From NCBI GenBank assembly GCA_963721115.1, contig CAVRIA010000008.1, positions 310,001 to 374,000 of the forward strand: DNA of 64,000 bases. The letters run 5' to 3'. Positions 63,263 through 64,000 of this stretch are shown piece by piece. This stretch comes from CAVRIA01 sp963721115 (lineage in GTDB: Bacteria > Desulfobacterota > Binatia > HRBIN30 > CADEER01). How positions within the stretch are numbered: position 1 is the stretch's first letter; each line of letters opens with the position of its first letter. The position numbers and the translations under genes were made by a program. The notes under the pieces are model-generated. The model was not told the DNA's origin and ran no database searches. It saw nothing but the letters and a program-made list of their open reading frames with translations.

Positions 63263-64000
63263 ATGGTGAGCCCGCCACGCGGAGGACTTCCGGCATTGCG
63301 AGGCTCGCACGTCTGGATCGTCTTCGGCCTGCTCGCAACGCTGCTCTTACCCCATGTGGCACACGCCTGCACCGGGAACTGCAACGGGGACGGCCAGGTG
63401 ACCATCGACGAGATCATCGTCGGCGTCAACATGGCGCTCGGGCTGCTGCCGCTCACCGTCTGCCCGATCTTCGATCGCGACGGAAGTGGTGCGATCGAGA
63501 TCGACGAGCTGATCGCGGCCATCGACTCCTCCCAGCGGGGATGCCCGATCACGCCGGCCAGTGGGACGGCATCGCCTACGACCACTGCGCTCGCTACACC
63601 GACGGCGAGTCCCACCCTCCCTCAGCCAACCCCAAACGCGACTGCAACGGCCACCTCGAAGTCGTCGGCGCAAGGGCAGATAGAGGGCCAGTTCCAAGTC
63701 GTCAGCGACTTCTTCGGCGACGGCCCCGGCGAACGCCAGACGGTGCTGGGGGACTGCAACGGCGACGGCCTCCTGGACGCGGTCCGTCTCCAGTGGACCG
63801 AGCACGACCCGCCAAAGCTCTACATCCAGGAGGAACCGTTTAAGTTCGTCGCCGCCGAGCTGGATGAGCAGTGCCCTCCGATTCCGGGATTTGCCGATGG
63901 ACGGTGACGGCATGCAAGACATCGTGTTGTCCGGCGGAGTCGCTTCGTCCTGCGCGGGCACGGCGACTGCACCTTCGACGCCCCTCGCCTGATCGGCCAA
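63263..64000 (+). CDS. secreted EF-hand/dockerin-like and VCBS-type protein, runs off the edge, frameshifted
   Basis: ATG 63263 opens a signal peptide (HVWIVFGLLATLLLPHVAHA). Two EF-hand-like calcium loops follow: CTGNCNGDGQVTIDEIIVGV NMALG and FDRDGSGAIEIDELIAAIDS, the paired motif so common in secreted proteins of Binatia-type genomes. A Thr/Pro linker leads to a VCBS/FG-GAP-like segment (GDCNGDGLLDAVRLQW). A stop at 63905-63907 follows GFADGR. Two bases out of frame the sequence continues DGDGMQDIVLSGG, and after another shift RFVLRGHGDCTFDAPRLIGQ to the edge, so the gene very probably extends beyond the window. Likely a calcium-stabilised surface protein. Confidence 0.75.

Overview
The window is a high-GC chromosomal segment (coding regions well over 65% G+C by eye) from a Gram-negative-type bacterium with many lipoproteins and secreted proteins. 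Several habits recall uncultured Binatia/Binatota-type (formerly deltaproteobacterial) genomes: an EF-hand motif of the form CxGNCNGDGxVTIDEII at the right edge, Thr/Pro-rich PTxTPTxT stalks on secreted proteins, a C-terminal SSKGYKYxDK domain on a tetraheme cytochrome, and very repeat-rich intergenic DNA. This assignment rests on family resemblance only. No rRNA or tRNA gene, replication origin, phage structural gene or CRISPR array was seen.

Layout. 0-8 kb: end of a small secreted protein, a cytochrome P450, a GH13 alpha-glucosidase, an ABC exporter, then a divergent regulatory pair (sigma-54 activator and FixJ-type response regulator) separated by paired palindromes and a sigma-54-type promoter. 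8-18 kb: secreted beta-helix/PKD protein, two MFS transporters, arrays of hairpin repeats, remnants of two genes that resemble diversity-generating-retroelement accessory genes, a frameshifted acyl-CoA dehydrogenase, four tandem 194-bp structured repeats and a luciferase-family oxidoreductase. 18-34 kb: a glycosyltransferase (GT39/GT-C) island: one gene on the minus strand, 2 kb of duplicated repeats, then seven tightly packed polytopic glycosyltransferase-like genes, five of which carry exactly one frameshift. 34-38 kb: GST-like protein, HAD-family lipoprotein phosphatase and an ice-binding (DUF3494) protein on a Thr-rich stalk. 38-44.4 kb: a graveyard and cassette region with a BrnT/antitoxin pair, remnants of a RAYT-type transposase, a GDP-fucose synthase and HicA, a chimeric solute-binding lipoprotein, and an integron-like run of minus-strand cassettes with four attC-type sites and no visible integrase. 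44.4-64 kb: mostly single-gene functions: M23 peptidase lipoprotein, RsbW-like/GNAT fusion, MOSC protein, arylsulfotransferase-family lipoprotein, fatty acid cis/trans isomerase, ZIP transporter, an SDR without the catalytic tyrosine, tetraheme cytochrome, TPR/beta-propeller lipoprotein, tandem RidA-fold protein, beta-helix protein, crotonase and an EF-hand protein running off the end.

How it fits together. The clearest functional units are (i) the sigma-54 activator with its predicted enhancer pair and promoter in front of the response regulator, (ii) the GT-C island, whose overlapping start/stop codons suggest one transcript for lipid-linked sugar transfer at the membrane, and (iii) the attC cassette array of small toxin-antitoxin, nuclease and DUF genes. 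An unusual number of otherwise conserved genes carry single-base indels, several in short homopolymers. Residual assembly error is therefore as likely as pseudogenisation, and each such gene is annotated over its full homologous span with the break noted.
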